Assembly (NCBI RefSeq): GCF_001423945.1
Contig: NZ_LMPU01000001.1
Location: forward strand, 456,373-520,372
Direction: 5' to 3'
Length of the DNA stretch: 64,000 nt
Source of the DNA: Pedobacter sp. Leaf194
Lineage (GTDB): Bacteria; Bacteroidota; Bacteroidia; Sphingobacteriales; Sphingobacteriaceae
A program made the position numbers and the translations under genes. Of the stretch, positions 33,135-41,399 are shown piece after piece. The notes under the pieces were generated by a model. That model ran no database searches. It was given only the letters and a program-made list of their open reading frames with translations, and had not been told where the DNA came from. Each line of letters starts with the position of its first letter. Position 1 is the first letter of the stretch.

Positions 33135-34199
33135 ATGACTGATACATTAGATATAAAAATTGAGAAAGTTGATAACACCCGTTTATCAGTTACCGATTTT
33201 TCACAATTGCCTTTTGGTAAAGTTTTTACCGACCATATGTTCACTGCCGACTTTGAGAACGGTGAGTGGAAAAACTTACAAATTTTACCTTACGGGCCTA
33301 TCCCTATGAGTCCGGCAATTTCAGCACTTCACTATGGCCAGGCCATTTTTGAAGGTTTGAAAGCTTACCGCCAGCCTGATGGAAAAATAAGCGTTTTCCG
33401 TGCTGACAAAAATTTTGAACGTTTTAACAAGTCTGCCGCGAGAATGTCTATGCCCACAATACCTGAGGAGATTTTTATGCAAGGGCTGGCTGCGCTAATC
33501 AGCATCGACGAAAAATGGGTGCCATCTCAAGATGATTATGCACTTTATGTGCGCCCGGTTATGTTTGCTACTGATCCTTACCTGGGTGTAAAAGCGTCTG
33601 ACACATACAAGTTTGCCTTACTTACCACACCAACGGGTCCTTATTACAGCAATGCTTTAAAAGTTAAGATTGAAACAGAGTTTACAAGGGCCGATGAAGG
33701 CGGCGTAGGTTTTGCCAAAACTGCTGGTAATTATGCCCGCTCGCTTTATCCTTTCGAACAGGCTAAAAAAGAAGGCTTCGACCAATTAATCTGGACAGAT
33801 TCTGTTAATCATGAGTTTATTGAAGAAGCAGGAACCGCCAACCTGATTTTTGTTATAAATGGCAAATTAGTTACCCCATCAGTTAGAAGTACTGTTTTGG
33901 ATGGCGTTACCCGCGATACAATTATTAAACTGGCTACCGCCGATGGTATTGAAGTGGAGGAGCGCAGAGTTTCGGTAAAAGAAGTAATTGAGGGAATAGA
34001 AAACGGAAGTTTAACCGAAGCTTTTGCTGCAGGTACAGCGGCAACCGTTACCCACATTGGTGAAATAGGCTACTTAGGCAAAAATTACAAACTAACCGAT
34101 CCTTCAACCCGAAAAATATCTAACGGTATTGCCAAAAAATTGAACAATATCCGCTATGGTTTAGCTACTGATGAATTTGGTTGGAACTGGATTTTGTAA
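33135..34199 (+). CDS. ilvE: Branched-chain amino acid aminotransferase
   Basis: 354 residues from ATG at 33135; a TTG at 33048 and an ATG at 33102 are in frame but give a longer than usual N-terminus. PLP class IV features: FGKVFTDHMFTADF, ALHYGQAIFEGLKAYR, the Schiff-base Lys in KTAGNYARSLYPFEQAKKEG and the EEAGTANLIFV block. It makes or degrades Leu, Ile and Val by transamination with glutamate. The long in-frame upstream stretch (29 codons) contains nothing I can call an attenuator. A strong terminator follows. Confidence 0.95.
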   Translation: MTDTLDIKIEKVDNTRLSVTDFSQLPFGKVFTDHMFTADFENGEWKNLQILPYGPIPMSPAISALHYGQAIFEGLKAYRQPDGKISVFRADKNFERFNKSAARMSMPTIPEEIFMQGLAALISIDEKWVPSQDDYALYVRPVMFATDPYLGVKASDTYKFALLTTPTGPYYSNALKVKIETEFTRADEGGVGFAKTAGNYARSLYPFEQAKKEGFDQLIWTDSVNHEFIEEAGTANLIFVINGKLVTPSVRSTVLDGVTRDTIIKLATADGIEVEERRVSVKEVIEGIENGSLTEAFAAGTAATVTHIGEIGYLGKNYKLTDPSTRKISNGIAKKLNNIRYGLATDEFGWNWIL

Positions 34200-34218
34200 T
34201 TAGTTCTAATGATACAAG

Positions 34219-34260
34219 AATGCCCCAGATTTTAAACAAATCTGGGGCATTTTTATTTTT
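34219..34260 (+). terminator. Intrinsic terminator of ilvE
   Basis: 14-bp perfect stem: AATGCCCCAGATTT (34219-34232) with AAATCTGGGGCATT (34238-34251), a TAAAC loop and a T-rich tail to 34260. Confidence 0.93.
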
Positions 34261-34279
34261 AGTTATCTGAGTAATAGGT

Positions 34280-34744
34280 TTACTTGTCAAGGATGACAAC
34301 ACCTTTTGCTTCGAAAGCCAGCTCTTTCTTGGGATCCGTAATTTTAGCAACCTCTGCTGGCGATTTTTTTGCGTCTTCAGCATAATGGCGAAGCGTTTCA
34401 ACAGAAATTGTCTGCTTTTTTGCAATACCATCTAAAACAACTTTTTTGCCTACGATATCCATTGGCATAAAAAAGGCATAGTCTTTAAAGGTAACACGCA
34501 TCGGTTCACCGTTCGCTGTTTCCAAAGTCATCCAGCAGCCTTTCTTTTTACAAACATCCACAACTTTGCCTTCAATTTTCATATCCGCGGTTGTTTTGGT
34601 GCCCATTGCGGCTTCCATTTTAGCTACAGGCTTAATGTTTCCAGGGCTTACCGCTTCGCCAAATTTTTGGCCGCTAAGTTCGGTTTGTGCAAATGTGATT
34701 GCAGTAATTAAGCAAAATCCCAAACTCAAAAGAATTCTTTTCAT
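34280..34744 (-). CDS. DUF4920 exported protein
   Basis: 154 residues. The signal peptide ends at TFAQ (about 20). The OB-like DUF4920 domain (about 50-125) includes IEGKVVDVCKKKGCWMTLE and RVTFKDYAFFMP. The Cys-Lys-Lys-Lys-Gly-Cys pair in the core may bind metal or form a disulfide; that is a guess. Function unknown; common in Bacteroidota. Transcribed toward ilvE. Confidence 0.85.
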   Translation of the reverse strand: MKRILLSLGFCLITAITFAQTELSGQKFGEAVSPGNIKPVAKMEAAMGTKTTADMKIEGKVVDVCKKKGCWMTLETANGEPMRVTFKDYAFFMPMDIVGKKVVLDGIAKKQTISVETLRHYAEDAKKSPAEVAKITDPKKELAFEAKGVVILDK

Positions 34745-34833
34745 AATGTCGTTTTTATTGTCGTTTCAAGTTATTTAGTTCCTGTTATTTATCTGATTCA
34801 AAGTTATTTAAAATTTCTCAAAATAGTTAAGAC

Positions 34834-34867
34834 AAAAAAAATCCTCGTTAGCTCTCACTAACGAGGA
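34834..34867 (-). terminator. Strong reverse-strand intrinsic terminator, about 230 bp from radA's stop
   Basis: TCCTCGTTAG (34842-34851) pairs perfectly with CTAACGAGGA (34858-34867). Read on the reverse strand it is followed by eight T (34834-34841). It could end radA or a separate small transcript. Confidence 0.85.
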
Positions 34868-35013
34868 AAATCATCCCTATTGTTATAGATCACATCCCAT
34901 GATGTACAACATAATCTATTAGGCAAATGTTAATCCAAAGCTTGCTGACTGCACTATTGGTTTGTAAATTACTCATTATCTATAAGTTATAAAATAAATC
35001 TTGTCGTGCCAAA
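34834..35013 (-). ncRNA. Candidate small transcript (RNA or tiny ORF) in the 351-bp gene-free gap
   Basis: In the gap 34745-35095 the reverse strand has TTTG (35010-35013), a 20-bp spacer and TAACTTAT (34982-34989), close to the Bacteroidota promoter form. About 125-140 bp on comes a strong intrinsic terminator (34842-34867 with T8). The segment includes an ATG ORF of 28 codons at 34890-34976 whose product would begin MSNLQTNSAV and end with HHGM. I recognise neither an RNA family nor a protein. Otherwise the gap shows nothing. Confidence 0.35.
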
Positions 35014-35095
35014 TAATTCTCGTTTGGGGAATTGGGGAAATATATCTTCTAACCGCGGAAATTTGTTGATAGTATTCCCCGTTTGTTTACCGCTT

Positions 35096-36475
35096 TTATC
35101 CGAAAATAAGACCGAATACTTCTTCAATTTTACTTACCGCCTTAATTTCAATGTTATATTTTTCAATATTTATTCCTTTGAGGTTATATTTCGAAATGTA
35201 TATCGTTTCGAAACCTAGTTTATCTGCTTCGGCTATTCTTTGTTCAATCCTGTTTACCGCCCTGATTTCGCCAGATAAGCCAACCTCCGCTGCAAAACAG
35301 TTTTTAGATGAGACAGCGATATCCTGATGTGAAGAAATAATCGCAATCAGCACTGCTAAGTCAATTGCCGGGTCCTCCACCCGCAGGCCGCCCGCAATAT
35401 TTAAAAACACATCCTGGGTACTTAATCTAAAGCCGCATCTTTTTTCTAAAACTGCAAGCAGCATATTCATTCTTTTGGTATCAAACCCGGTGGCCGATCT
35501 TTGTGGCGTACCGTATGCTGCAGCACTAACCAGCGCCTGCGTTTCTATTAACATTGGTCTGGCCCCTTCCAGCATAGCTGCAATAGCGATGCCGCTCAGT
35601 TCTTCTTCGCGTTGAGTTAATAATATTTCAGATGGATTTGAGACCTCTCTCAAGCCGCTTCCCTGCATTTCATAAATTCCCAATTCGGCTGCTGCACCAA
35701 AACGGTTCTTTATTGAGCGCAAAATGCGGTAAACATGGTGCCTGTCGCCTTCAAACTGCAGAACGGTATCTACCATGTGTTCTAAAATTTTGGGACCAGC
35801 TATGGCACCATCCTTCGTAATGTGCCCAATCAAAAATACAGGTGTTCCTGTTTCTTTGGCAAAACGCAAAAGCTCTGCTGTGCATTCACGTACCTGAGAA
35901 ACGCTGCCTGGTGTAGATTCGATATGTGCCGAATGCAGTGTTTGAATCGAATCTATAACAACAATTTCTGGTTCAAGTGTTTCTATCTGTTTGAAGATGT
36001 TCTGGGTGGAGGTTTCGGTTAAAATGTAGCAATCTGCAGAAGGCGCCTCCGTAATTCTTTCTGCCCTCATTTTAATCTGTTGTTCGCTTTCTTCTCCCGA
36101 TACGTATAAGAGCTTTTTGCCCTTTAAATTCAGAGCGAGCTGCAACATTAATGTCGATTTACCGATGCCAGGTTCACCACCGATTAAAATCAAAGAACCT
36201 TCAACAAGTCCGCCGCCCAGCACGCGGTCGAGCTCTTTGTCTCCTGTTAGCATCCGTCGTTCTGGCGAACTTAGTATTTCGCTAACTTTACTCGGTTTAC
36301 TAAGTTTTCTTGCCGGTGCTGAATCGTTTTTCCAGGTGGGTACTGCCGTAGAACTTTTTTCAACAATTTCTTCTACAAAGGTATTCCACTGATTGCAGGA
36401 AGGACATTTTCCGAGCCATTTAGCAGATTCGTATCCGCAACTCTGGCAGAAATATGCAGTTTTTGTTTTCGCCAA
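35096..36475 (-). CDS. radA: DNA repair protein RadA
   Basis: 459 residues starting at TTG (36475): MAKTKTAYFCQSCG is the family's usual start and no ATG is near. C4 zinc finger CQSCGYESAKWLGKCPSC (9-26), RecA-like ATPase with Walker A GGEPGIGKST (about 97-106), the RadA KNRFG motif (KNRFGAAAELGIYEM), and a Lon-protease-like C-terminal domain. RadA promotes branch migration in recombinational repair. Lone gene. Confidence 0.96.
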   Translation of the reverse strand: MAKTKTAYFCQSCGYESAKWLGKCPSCNQWNTFVEEIVEKSSTAVPTWKNDSAPARKLSKPSKVSEILSSPERRMLTGDKELDRVLGGGLVEGSLILIGGEPGIGKSTLMLQLALNLKGKKLLYVSGEESEQQIKMRAERITEAPSADCYILTETSTQNIFKQIETLEPEIVVIDSIQTLHSAHIESTPGSVSQVRECTAELLRFAKETGTPVFLIGHITKDGAIAGPKILEHMVDTVLQFEGDRHHVYRILRSIKNRFGAAAELGIYEMQGSGLREVSNPSEILLTQREEELSGIAIAAMLEGARPMLIETQALVSAAAYGTPQRSATGFDTKRMNMLLAVLEKRCGFRLSTQDVFLNIAGGLRVEDPAIDLAVLIAIISSHQDIAVSSKNCFAAEVGLSGEIRAVNRIEQRIAEADKLGFETIYISKYNLKGINIEKYNIEIKAVSKIEEVFGLIFG

Positions 36476-36543
36476 TTGATTTTAAATTTATAGATACGAA
36501 TTTAGAGCTTACTTGCCGTAAAAGCTAAACCATTTTTGCACAA

Positions 36544-36590
36544 AAAAACGCCTGATGCTATTGAAGCTTCAGGCGTTTTTTGTTTTTTGA
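36544..36590 (-). terminator. Intrinsic terminator of rng
   Basis: AAAAACGCCTGA (36544-36555) pairs with TCAGGCGTTTTT (36569-36580). It lies just past the RNase G stop on its reverse strand, with a T-tract on that strand. Confidence 0.9.
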
Positions 36591-36595
36591 CCTTA

Positions 36596-38146
36596 TTAAA
36601 GTTTTATTTCTTCATCCTTTGATGAGATAAAATGAAACTCTGTTAAGTGGTAAGCAGATTGCGCTTTAACTTTAATCCACTGGCCATATTTAAAAAACCA
36701 ACGGCGTTGCAGGTTAAAAATCCCTTTAATTATATAAGCTTCAATGTAAGGGTGAACACAAAGTGTAATGCCTTTTTCATTTTGCTCCCGTAAAATATAA
36801 TTCAGGTTGTTTTCAATATCGTCCATGAGCACAATACTGGCCTTAATTTCTCCTGTTCCATCACAGGCAGGGCATTTTTCTACCGTAACAATGTTCATTT
36901 CGGGGCGAACACGTTGTCTGGTTATTTGTACCAACCCGAATTTACTTGGTGGCAAAATTGTATGCTTAGCACGGTCCAGCAACATCAGTTCACGCAAATA
37001 GTCGAACAAAATTTTGCGGTTTGTTGGTTTGTGCATATCGATAAAATCGATTACCACAATACCGCCCATATCGCGTAAACGCAACTGACGGGCAATTTCT
37101 TTTGCCGCTTCTTTATTTACCTGTAAAGCATTCTCTTCCTGATTTTCTTTACTGGCCGTACGGTTACCGCTATTAACATCAACAACATGCAACGCTTCAG
37201 TGTGTTCTACCACTAAATAGGCACCGCCTGGTAGGTTTACTGTTTTGCCGAAAGCATTTTTAATTTGCTTTTCGATTCCAAAATGGTCAAATATTGGCTC
37301 CTTTTGTTTGTACAGTTTAACAATTTTCTCCATCTCAGGCGAAATATCATGTACATAAGAACGAATATCGTCGAACAACTCTGGTGTGCTCACATAAACG
37401 TTTGTAAAATCAGGGTTCAGGATATCACGAATTAACGTAGACGACCTGTCCATTTCGCCCCAAACCCTTTTCGAAGGTTCGGCTGTAGGAAGTTTTTTTA
37501 TAAAGTTTTCCCATTTTGCAACTAAATCCAATAGATCTTTTTGCATTTCGGCAACACCTCTTCCTTCGGAAACGGTTCTGATAATTACCCCAAAATTTTG
37601 GGGTTTAATACTTTCAATAATCTTTTTTAAACGATTACGTTCGGTATTACTTTTTATTTTTTTTGATATGGATATGGTATTGGAGAATGGCACCAGTACC
37701 ACATACCTGCCGGCAATAGATAGGTCGGAACTTAAACGTGGTCCTTTGGTAGAAATTGGCTCTTTAGCAATTTGTACGGGTAGGAGCATGTTTTTACTTA
37801 GCACATCAGAAATTTTGCCTGCCTTGTTTATATCGGCTTCGAGCTTTAAATTATCTAATAATGTGCCTGTAACCGAGCCATTACGCTTGATCTTCGTTAG
37901 CTTAATTAAAGATTGTACCTGAGGGCCTAAATCAAAATAATGCAAAAAGGCATCTTTTTCATAACCAACATCTACGAAAGCAGCATTCAGGCCGGGCATA
38001 ATTTTTTTAATGCGGCCTAAATAAATATCGCCTACGGCGTAGTTATTATTGATTTGTTCTTTATGAAGCTCAACAAGTTGTTTGTCTTCAATCAAAGCTA
38101 TGGTAACTCCGGCAGGAGTCGAATTGATAATTAATTCTTTTACCAA
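36596..38146 (-). CDS. rng: Ribonuclease G (RNase E/G family)
   Basis: 516 residues starting at TTG (38146). An S1-like RNA-binding region (YAVGDIYLGRIKKIMPGLNAAFVDVG, about 36-61) is followed by the RNase H-like core. Catalytic-metal Asp residues fall in HVVDVNSG and GGIVVIDFIDM, and the Zn-link CPACDGTG sits near 425-432. No long scaffold tail, so G-type rather than E-type. Likely roles are 5' processing of 16S rRNA and mRNA turnover. Upstream are a ribosomal-type basic peptide, TPR and HU genes on the same strand. Confidence 0.95.
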   Translation of the reverse strand: MVKELIINSTPAGVTIALIEDKQLVELHKEQINNNYAVGDIYLGRIKKIMPGLNAAFVDVGYEKDAFLHYFDLGPQVQSLIKLTKIKRNGSVTGTLLDNLKLEADINKAGKISDVLSKNMLLPVQIAKEPISTKGPRLSSDLSIAGRYVVLVPFSNTISISKKIKSNTERNRLKKIIESIKPQNFGVIIRTVSEGRGVAEMQKDLLDLVAKWENFIKKLPTAEPSKRVWGEMDRSSTLIRDILNPDFTNVYVSTPELFDDIRSYVHDISPEMEKIVKLYKQKEPIFDHFGIEKQIKNAFGKTVNLPGGAYLVVEHTEALHVVDVNSGNRTASKENQEENALQVNKEAAKEIARQLRLRDMGGIVVIDFIDMHKPTNRKILFDYLRELMLLDRAKHTILPPSKFGLVQITRQRVRPEMNIVTVEKCPACDGTGEIKASIVLMDDIENNLNYILREQNEKGITLCVHPYIEAYIIKGIFNLQRRWFFKYGQWIKVKAQSAYHLTEFHFISSKDEEIKL

Positions 38147-38245
38147 CAGCTACAGATTTAAGGCTTTCGCCTATTAACAAATGGATAGTAAGTAGAAACA
38201 ATGATGTAGCACGGATTATACGATAGAAAAATCACATAAACATCT

Positions 38246-38276
38246 TAAACCTCATAGCGTTGAACTATGAGGTTTA
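38246..38276 (-). terminator. Hairpin between the 29-aa gene and rng
   Basis: 12-bp perfect stem TAAACCTCATAG (38246-38257) with CTATGAGGTTTA (38265-38276). Only a weak T-tract on the reverse strand, so partial termination or RNA processing is possible. Confidence 0.6.
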
Positions 38277-38299
38277 ATGGGCTAAATCAAAATAAGAAA

Positions 38300-38389
38300 C
38301 TATTTTTTCTTATGTCTGTTTTTTCTTAAACGTTTTTTACGTTTGTGCGTAGCCATTTTATGTCTTTTTCTTTTTTTACCGCTTGGCAT
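38300..38389 (-). CDS. 29-residue highly basic peptide, bS22/AURKAIP1-COX24-like
   Basis: ATG at 38389, TAG at 38300-38302. Of 29 residues 19 are Lys, Arg or His. The segment MATHKRKKRLRKNR aligns well with the mycobacterial small ribosomal protein bS22 (MSKKKHRKLLRRTR), whose family also covers the AURKAIP1/COX24 C-terminal domain (mitoribosomal mS38). I infer a ribosome-bound peptide. Too short for usual gene finders. It lies between HU/TPR and RNase G, all on the same strand. The alignment is by eye from memory. Confidence 0.72.
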   Translation of the reverse strand: MPSGKKRKRHKMATHKRKKRLRKNRHKKK

Positions 38390-38425
38390 AATTTTAAGTT
38401 TTAAATGTTTTTATTAATCCGTTAA

Positions 38426-39298
38426 TTAATTTTTATTCTTTAGCTCAACAACTTTCTTATCAATAAATGACGATAGAGTTGGATTTGCTGCTAATTTTTT
38501 GCTGTTCAAATAAGCCTCAACGGCCTCTTTGTTTCGGTCTAAGTTCTCTAAAGCCGTAGCTAAGTAAAAATAGGCCTCAGGTGTTGGTGCCGCTGCAATA
38601 ACTGTGTTGAAACGAGGAATTGCTTTGTCAAACTGACCTGATTTGATTGAGAATAGACCAAGATTCATGTTTGCCTTGATGTTTTTAGGGTCTTTTGCAA
38701 CAACTTCGAGCAACATCGCAATACCTTGCATTGGAGCACCTAAACCGTTTACAATTGTTACGCCTAAGCCAGTCTTGGCATCTATATTCTCTTTATCTAA
38801 AGCTAAAGCTTTTGTAAAAGATGTATTGGCTTTCTGCAATAAAGCAGGTTGTGCCAAACTATCCTGAGTACTTTCAAAAGCCTTTAGAAATTTATTGCCT
38901 GATGCTAACCAATTCGTTGCTGATGGTTTCGCTTCTGCAACAATTTCCAGGTACAGTGCCGAAGGTGTAAGCTGTTCAACATCATCCCATTTCTGAGCAA
39001 GTTGCGCAGCAAGTTCTACTTTTTCGGCGCCTGTTGCACCTTTATAACTGTTTTCTAAGTTTGTAATATCCGTTGCTAAATTTTTGTTTATTACATTTTT
39101 AGCAGCTTCAGATGTTGTTTGGATGTTTAAACCGGAAGAAACCGCAGCCGATTCAGACATCTGGCCTGAGGATGGCATCTTGCCGTTCTCTTCAGTTGGT
39201 TTTACCAAACCTTTAATGTCTCTCGTAAACAAGAAAGCAACAAGCAATAAAATCGCTCCAACAATAATGGTCTGTTTTAATCTGATGCTACTGTTCAC
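38426..39298 (-). CDS. TPR protein with N-terminal membrane anchor
   Basis: 290 residues starting at GTG (39298). A TM helix lies at about 9-25 (TIIVGAILLLVAFLFT), followed by a linker rich in Ser/Glu and helical repeats from about 90 on. Clear TPR units are ALALDKENIDAKTGLG, PKNIKANMNLGLFSIKSGQFDKAI and PTPEAYFYLATALENLDRNKEAVEAY. TPRs bind protein partners; the partner is unknown. It starts 10 bp after the HU gene in the same direction, so an HU-TPR transcript is likely. Confidence 0.9.
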   Translation of the reverse strand: MNSSIRLKQTIIVGAILLLVAFLFTRDIKGLVKPTEENGKMPSSGQMSESAAVSSGLNIQTTSEAAKNVINKNLATDITNLENSYKGATGAEKVELAAQLAQKWDDVEQLTPSALYLEIVAEAKPSATNWLASGNKFLKAFESTQDSLAQPALLQKANTSFTKALALDKENIDAKTGLGVTIVNGLGAPMQGIAMLLEVVAKDPKNIKANMNLGLFSIKSGQFDKAIPRFNTVIAAAPTPEAYFYLATALENLDRNKEAVEAYLNSKKLAANPTLSSFIDKKVVELKNKN

Positions 39299-39308
39299 GT
39301 GACTAAGG

Positions 39309-39611
39309 TTAAGCTTCTACTTGAATTTTTTTAGAATTGTTTTTCACTTTATCAACAAATACTTTTGCTGGTTTAAAGCTTGGAACGAAATGTTCAGGGA
39401 TGATTATTGCAGTGTTTTTAGAGATATTTCTAGCTGTTTTTTGAGCTCTCTTTTTAACAACAAAGCTTCCGAAGCCTCTAACGTAAACATTTTCACCGCC
39501 AATCATGCTGGTTTTGATAACCTTGAAGAATGCCTCAACTGTTTCCTGCACATCAACCTTCTCAATTCCGGTTTTTGTTGATATTTCTGAAATAATATCT
39601 GCCTTAGTCAT
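39309..39611 (-). CDS. HU/IHF-family DNA-binding protein
   Basis: 100 residues. N-terminal helices with MTKADIISEISTKTGIEKVDVQETVEAFF, then the DNA-binding arm region VYVRGFGSFVVKKRAQKTARNISKNTAIIIPEHFVPSFKP. The length and basic arm fit HU/IHF; it bends and compacts DNA. The C-terminal tail (VDKVKNNSKKIQVEA) is slightly longer than E. coli HU. A TACTTTTG promoter box lies upstream on the reverse strand. Confidence 0.96.
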   Translation of the reverse strand: MTKADIISEISTKTGIEKVDVQETVEAFFKVIKTSMIGGENVYVRGFGSFVVKKRAQKTARNISKNTAIIIPEHFVPSFKPAKVFVDKVKNNSKKIQVEA

Positions 39612-39666
39612 ATTTTATTATTTATTATATATTGTGTATTTTAAAATTATCAGTGTTTTGGGGTTG

Positions 39667-39674
39667 CAAAAGTA
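39667..39674 (-). promoter_or_regulatory. Candidate -7 box TACTTTTG for the HU operon
   Basis: Reverse-strand TAnnTTTG element, 55 bp before the HU ATG, leaving a leader of about 50 nt. No clear TTTG at -33. Confidence 0.45.
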
Positions 39675-39782
39675 TTGCTTTTTAATGAGATAGGGAAATA
39701 AAAGATGATTTTTTTATACGCTGTCCTATCACCTCAATGCAAGTTTTTTTAAAAACAAATAATTAGCCCGTTATTTGCAGCG

Positions 39783-40856
39783 ATGACATTCCAAAACGAG
39801 CTTATAAACTGGTACCTGATTCACAAAAGAGATCTTCCCTGGCGCCACACAAATGATGCGTATACCATTTGGCTTTCTGAAATTATTTTACAGCAAACCA
39901 GAGTTGAACAAGGATTGCCATATTTTGTGAAGTTTCTGGAGCATTTTCCAACGGTGGCAGATTTTGCCGCTGCAACTGAAGCAAAGGTACTCAAATTGTG
40001 GCAGGGTTTGGGCTACTATTCCCGCGGGCGCAACATGCATGCAACGGCAAAAACCATAATGAACGATTTTAACGGTATTTTTCCAACACTTCACGATGAT
40101 TTAATTAAACTTAAGGGCATTGGCGATTACACGGCCGCCGCTATTTCTTCTTTTTCTTCTGGCGAGGCCAGGGCAGTGGTAGATGGAAATGTATTTCGCG
40201 TTTTAGCAAGATATTACGGAATTGATAAGCCAATTAATGGTCCGGAAGGGAAAAAGCAGTTTTTTAAACTGGCTAATGAATTATTGTATGTGGCGGAACC
40301 TGCTTTATACAACCAGGCCATTATGGAGTTTGGCGCTATTCAATGTAAACCCAAATCTCCTGCCTGCGAGCTATGCCCGCTGAATATCGATTGTTTCGCA
40401 TACAACAATAATTTAGTAAAACACTTACCGGTTAAGTTAGCCAAAGCGGAGAAAAAACATCGGTATTTCAGCTACCTGGTTTTGATTAATGCCGATAAAA
40501 TCCTTGTTAAAGAACGGCAGGCAGGCGATATCTGGCAGCATCTAAATGATTTTCCCTGCGTGGAAACTGGAGAATTTTCTCAGCAATCAGATCAAATACT
40601 TTTATCAACAGTTAAGGAAAATTTCGGCAATGAGGCTCAACTCACATTATTAACGGCGACAAAGCATGTATTAACGCACCAAATTATACATGTGCGTTTT
40701 TTTGCTGTAAAAAATTATATATTTAACTTTAATAAACAAAAGGAACTTAATTGGGTTTCTTTTAATAAATTAGATGAGTTACCACAACCTAACGTAATAA
40801 GAAATTTCATTACCGAAAAATTTGGTATTGATAAAGGCGTAACTAACCTTTATTAA
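39783..40856 (+). CDS. mutY: A/G-specific adenine glycosylase
   Basis: 357 residues. It removes adenine mispaired with 8-oxoguanine. The helix-hairpin-helix and catalytic Asp region LKGIGDYTAAAISSFSSGE...VVDGNVFRV, the catalytic Glu in SEIILQQTRVE, and the iron-sulfur Cys set C-x6-CELC-x5-C (about 197-213) are all present. The C-terminal NUDIX-like domain (about 230-350) that recognises 8-oxoG is also present. It starts 46 bp ahead of ssb, same direction. Confidence 0.96.
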   Translation: MTFQNELINWYLIHKRDLPWRHTNDAYTIWLSEIILQQTRVEQGLPYFVKFLEHFPTVADFAAATEAKVLKLWQGLGYYSRGRNMHATAKTIMNDFNGIFPTLHDDLIKLKGIGDYTAAAISSFSSGEARAVVDGNVFRVLARYYGIDKPINGPEGKKQFFKLANELLYVAEPALYNQAIMEFGAIQCKPKSPACELCPLNIDCFAYNNNLVKHLPVKLAKAEKKHRYFSYLVLINADKILVKERQAGDIWQHLNDFPCVETGEFSQQSDQILLSTVKENFGNEAQLTLLTATKHVLTHQIIHVRFFAVKNYIFNFNKQKELNWVSFNKLDELPQPNVIRNFITEKFGIDKGVTNLY

Positions 40857-40902
40857 ACTGGTAATCATTTTAAGGGTAAAAACTAACCAAAATAAATATT
40901 TT

Positions 40903-41340
40903 ATGTCCGGGATTAACAAAGTTATTTTAGTCGGCCACTTGGGTAAAGACCCCGAAGTGCGGCATTTAGATGGAGGCGTTACTGTCGCCAGCTTTCCTTT
41001 AGCAACATCAGAAACTTATAACAAAGATGGCAAAAGAGTGGAGCAAACGGAGTGGCATAATATAGTGTTGTGGCGTGGATTAGCTGAAGTGGCATCAAAA
41101 TACCTGCAAAAGGGCAAACTGGTTTACATAGAAGGCAAATTGAGAACCCGTTCTTTTGAAGATAAAGAAAAAGTAAAAAAATATGTTACTGAAATTGTGG
41201 CTGAAAACTTTACGATGCTGGGTAGAAAAAGTGATTTTGAACCCGGACAGCCCGTTAATCATGTTCAAAATAATGAATCCAAAATTGAAGATGAATTTAC
41301 GATACAACCAAATGATGAAAATGGGGATTTACCCTTTTAA
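40903..41340 (+). CDS. ssb: Single-stranded DNA-binding protein
   Basis: 145 residues. An OB fold at about 1-110 has INKVILVGHLGKDPEVRHLDGG and TEWHNIVLWRGLAEVASKYLQKGKLVYIEG. The acidic tail ends in DLPF, the SSB partner-binding tip. A normal-length SSB. It follows mutY and is closed by a long terminator hairpin. Confidence 0.97.
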   Translation: MSGINKVILVGHLGKDPEVRHLDGGVTVASFPLATSETYNKDGKRVEQTEWHNIVLWRGLAEVASKYLQKGKLVYIEGKLRTRSFEDKEKVKKYVTEIVAENFTMLGRKSDFEPGQPVNHVQNNESKIEDEFTIQPNDENGDLPF

Positions 41341-41354
41341 AATTAGTTGATTGT

Positions 41355-41396
41355 AAACAACAAAGCCACGGTTTTTAAATCGTGGCTTTGTTGTTT
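41355..41396. terminator. Bidirectional terminator between ssb and glmS
   Basis: Perfect 16-bp stem: AAACAACAAAGCCACG (41355-41370) with CGTGGCTTTGTTGTTT (41381-41396) around a 10-nt loop, between convergent genes. Confidence 0.93.
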
Positions 41397-41399
41397 AAT

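Noticed and set aside
35005-35014. Sigma-54-like TGGCAC on the reverse strand
   Set aside because: The -24 part fits, but no TTGCA-type -12 element stands at the right distance; the TTTG-N20-TAACTTAT reading fits better.
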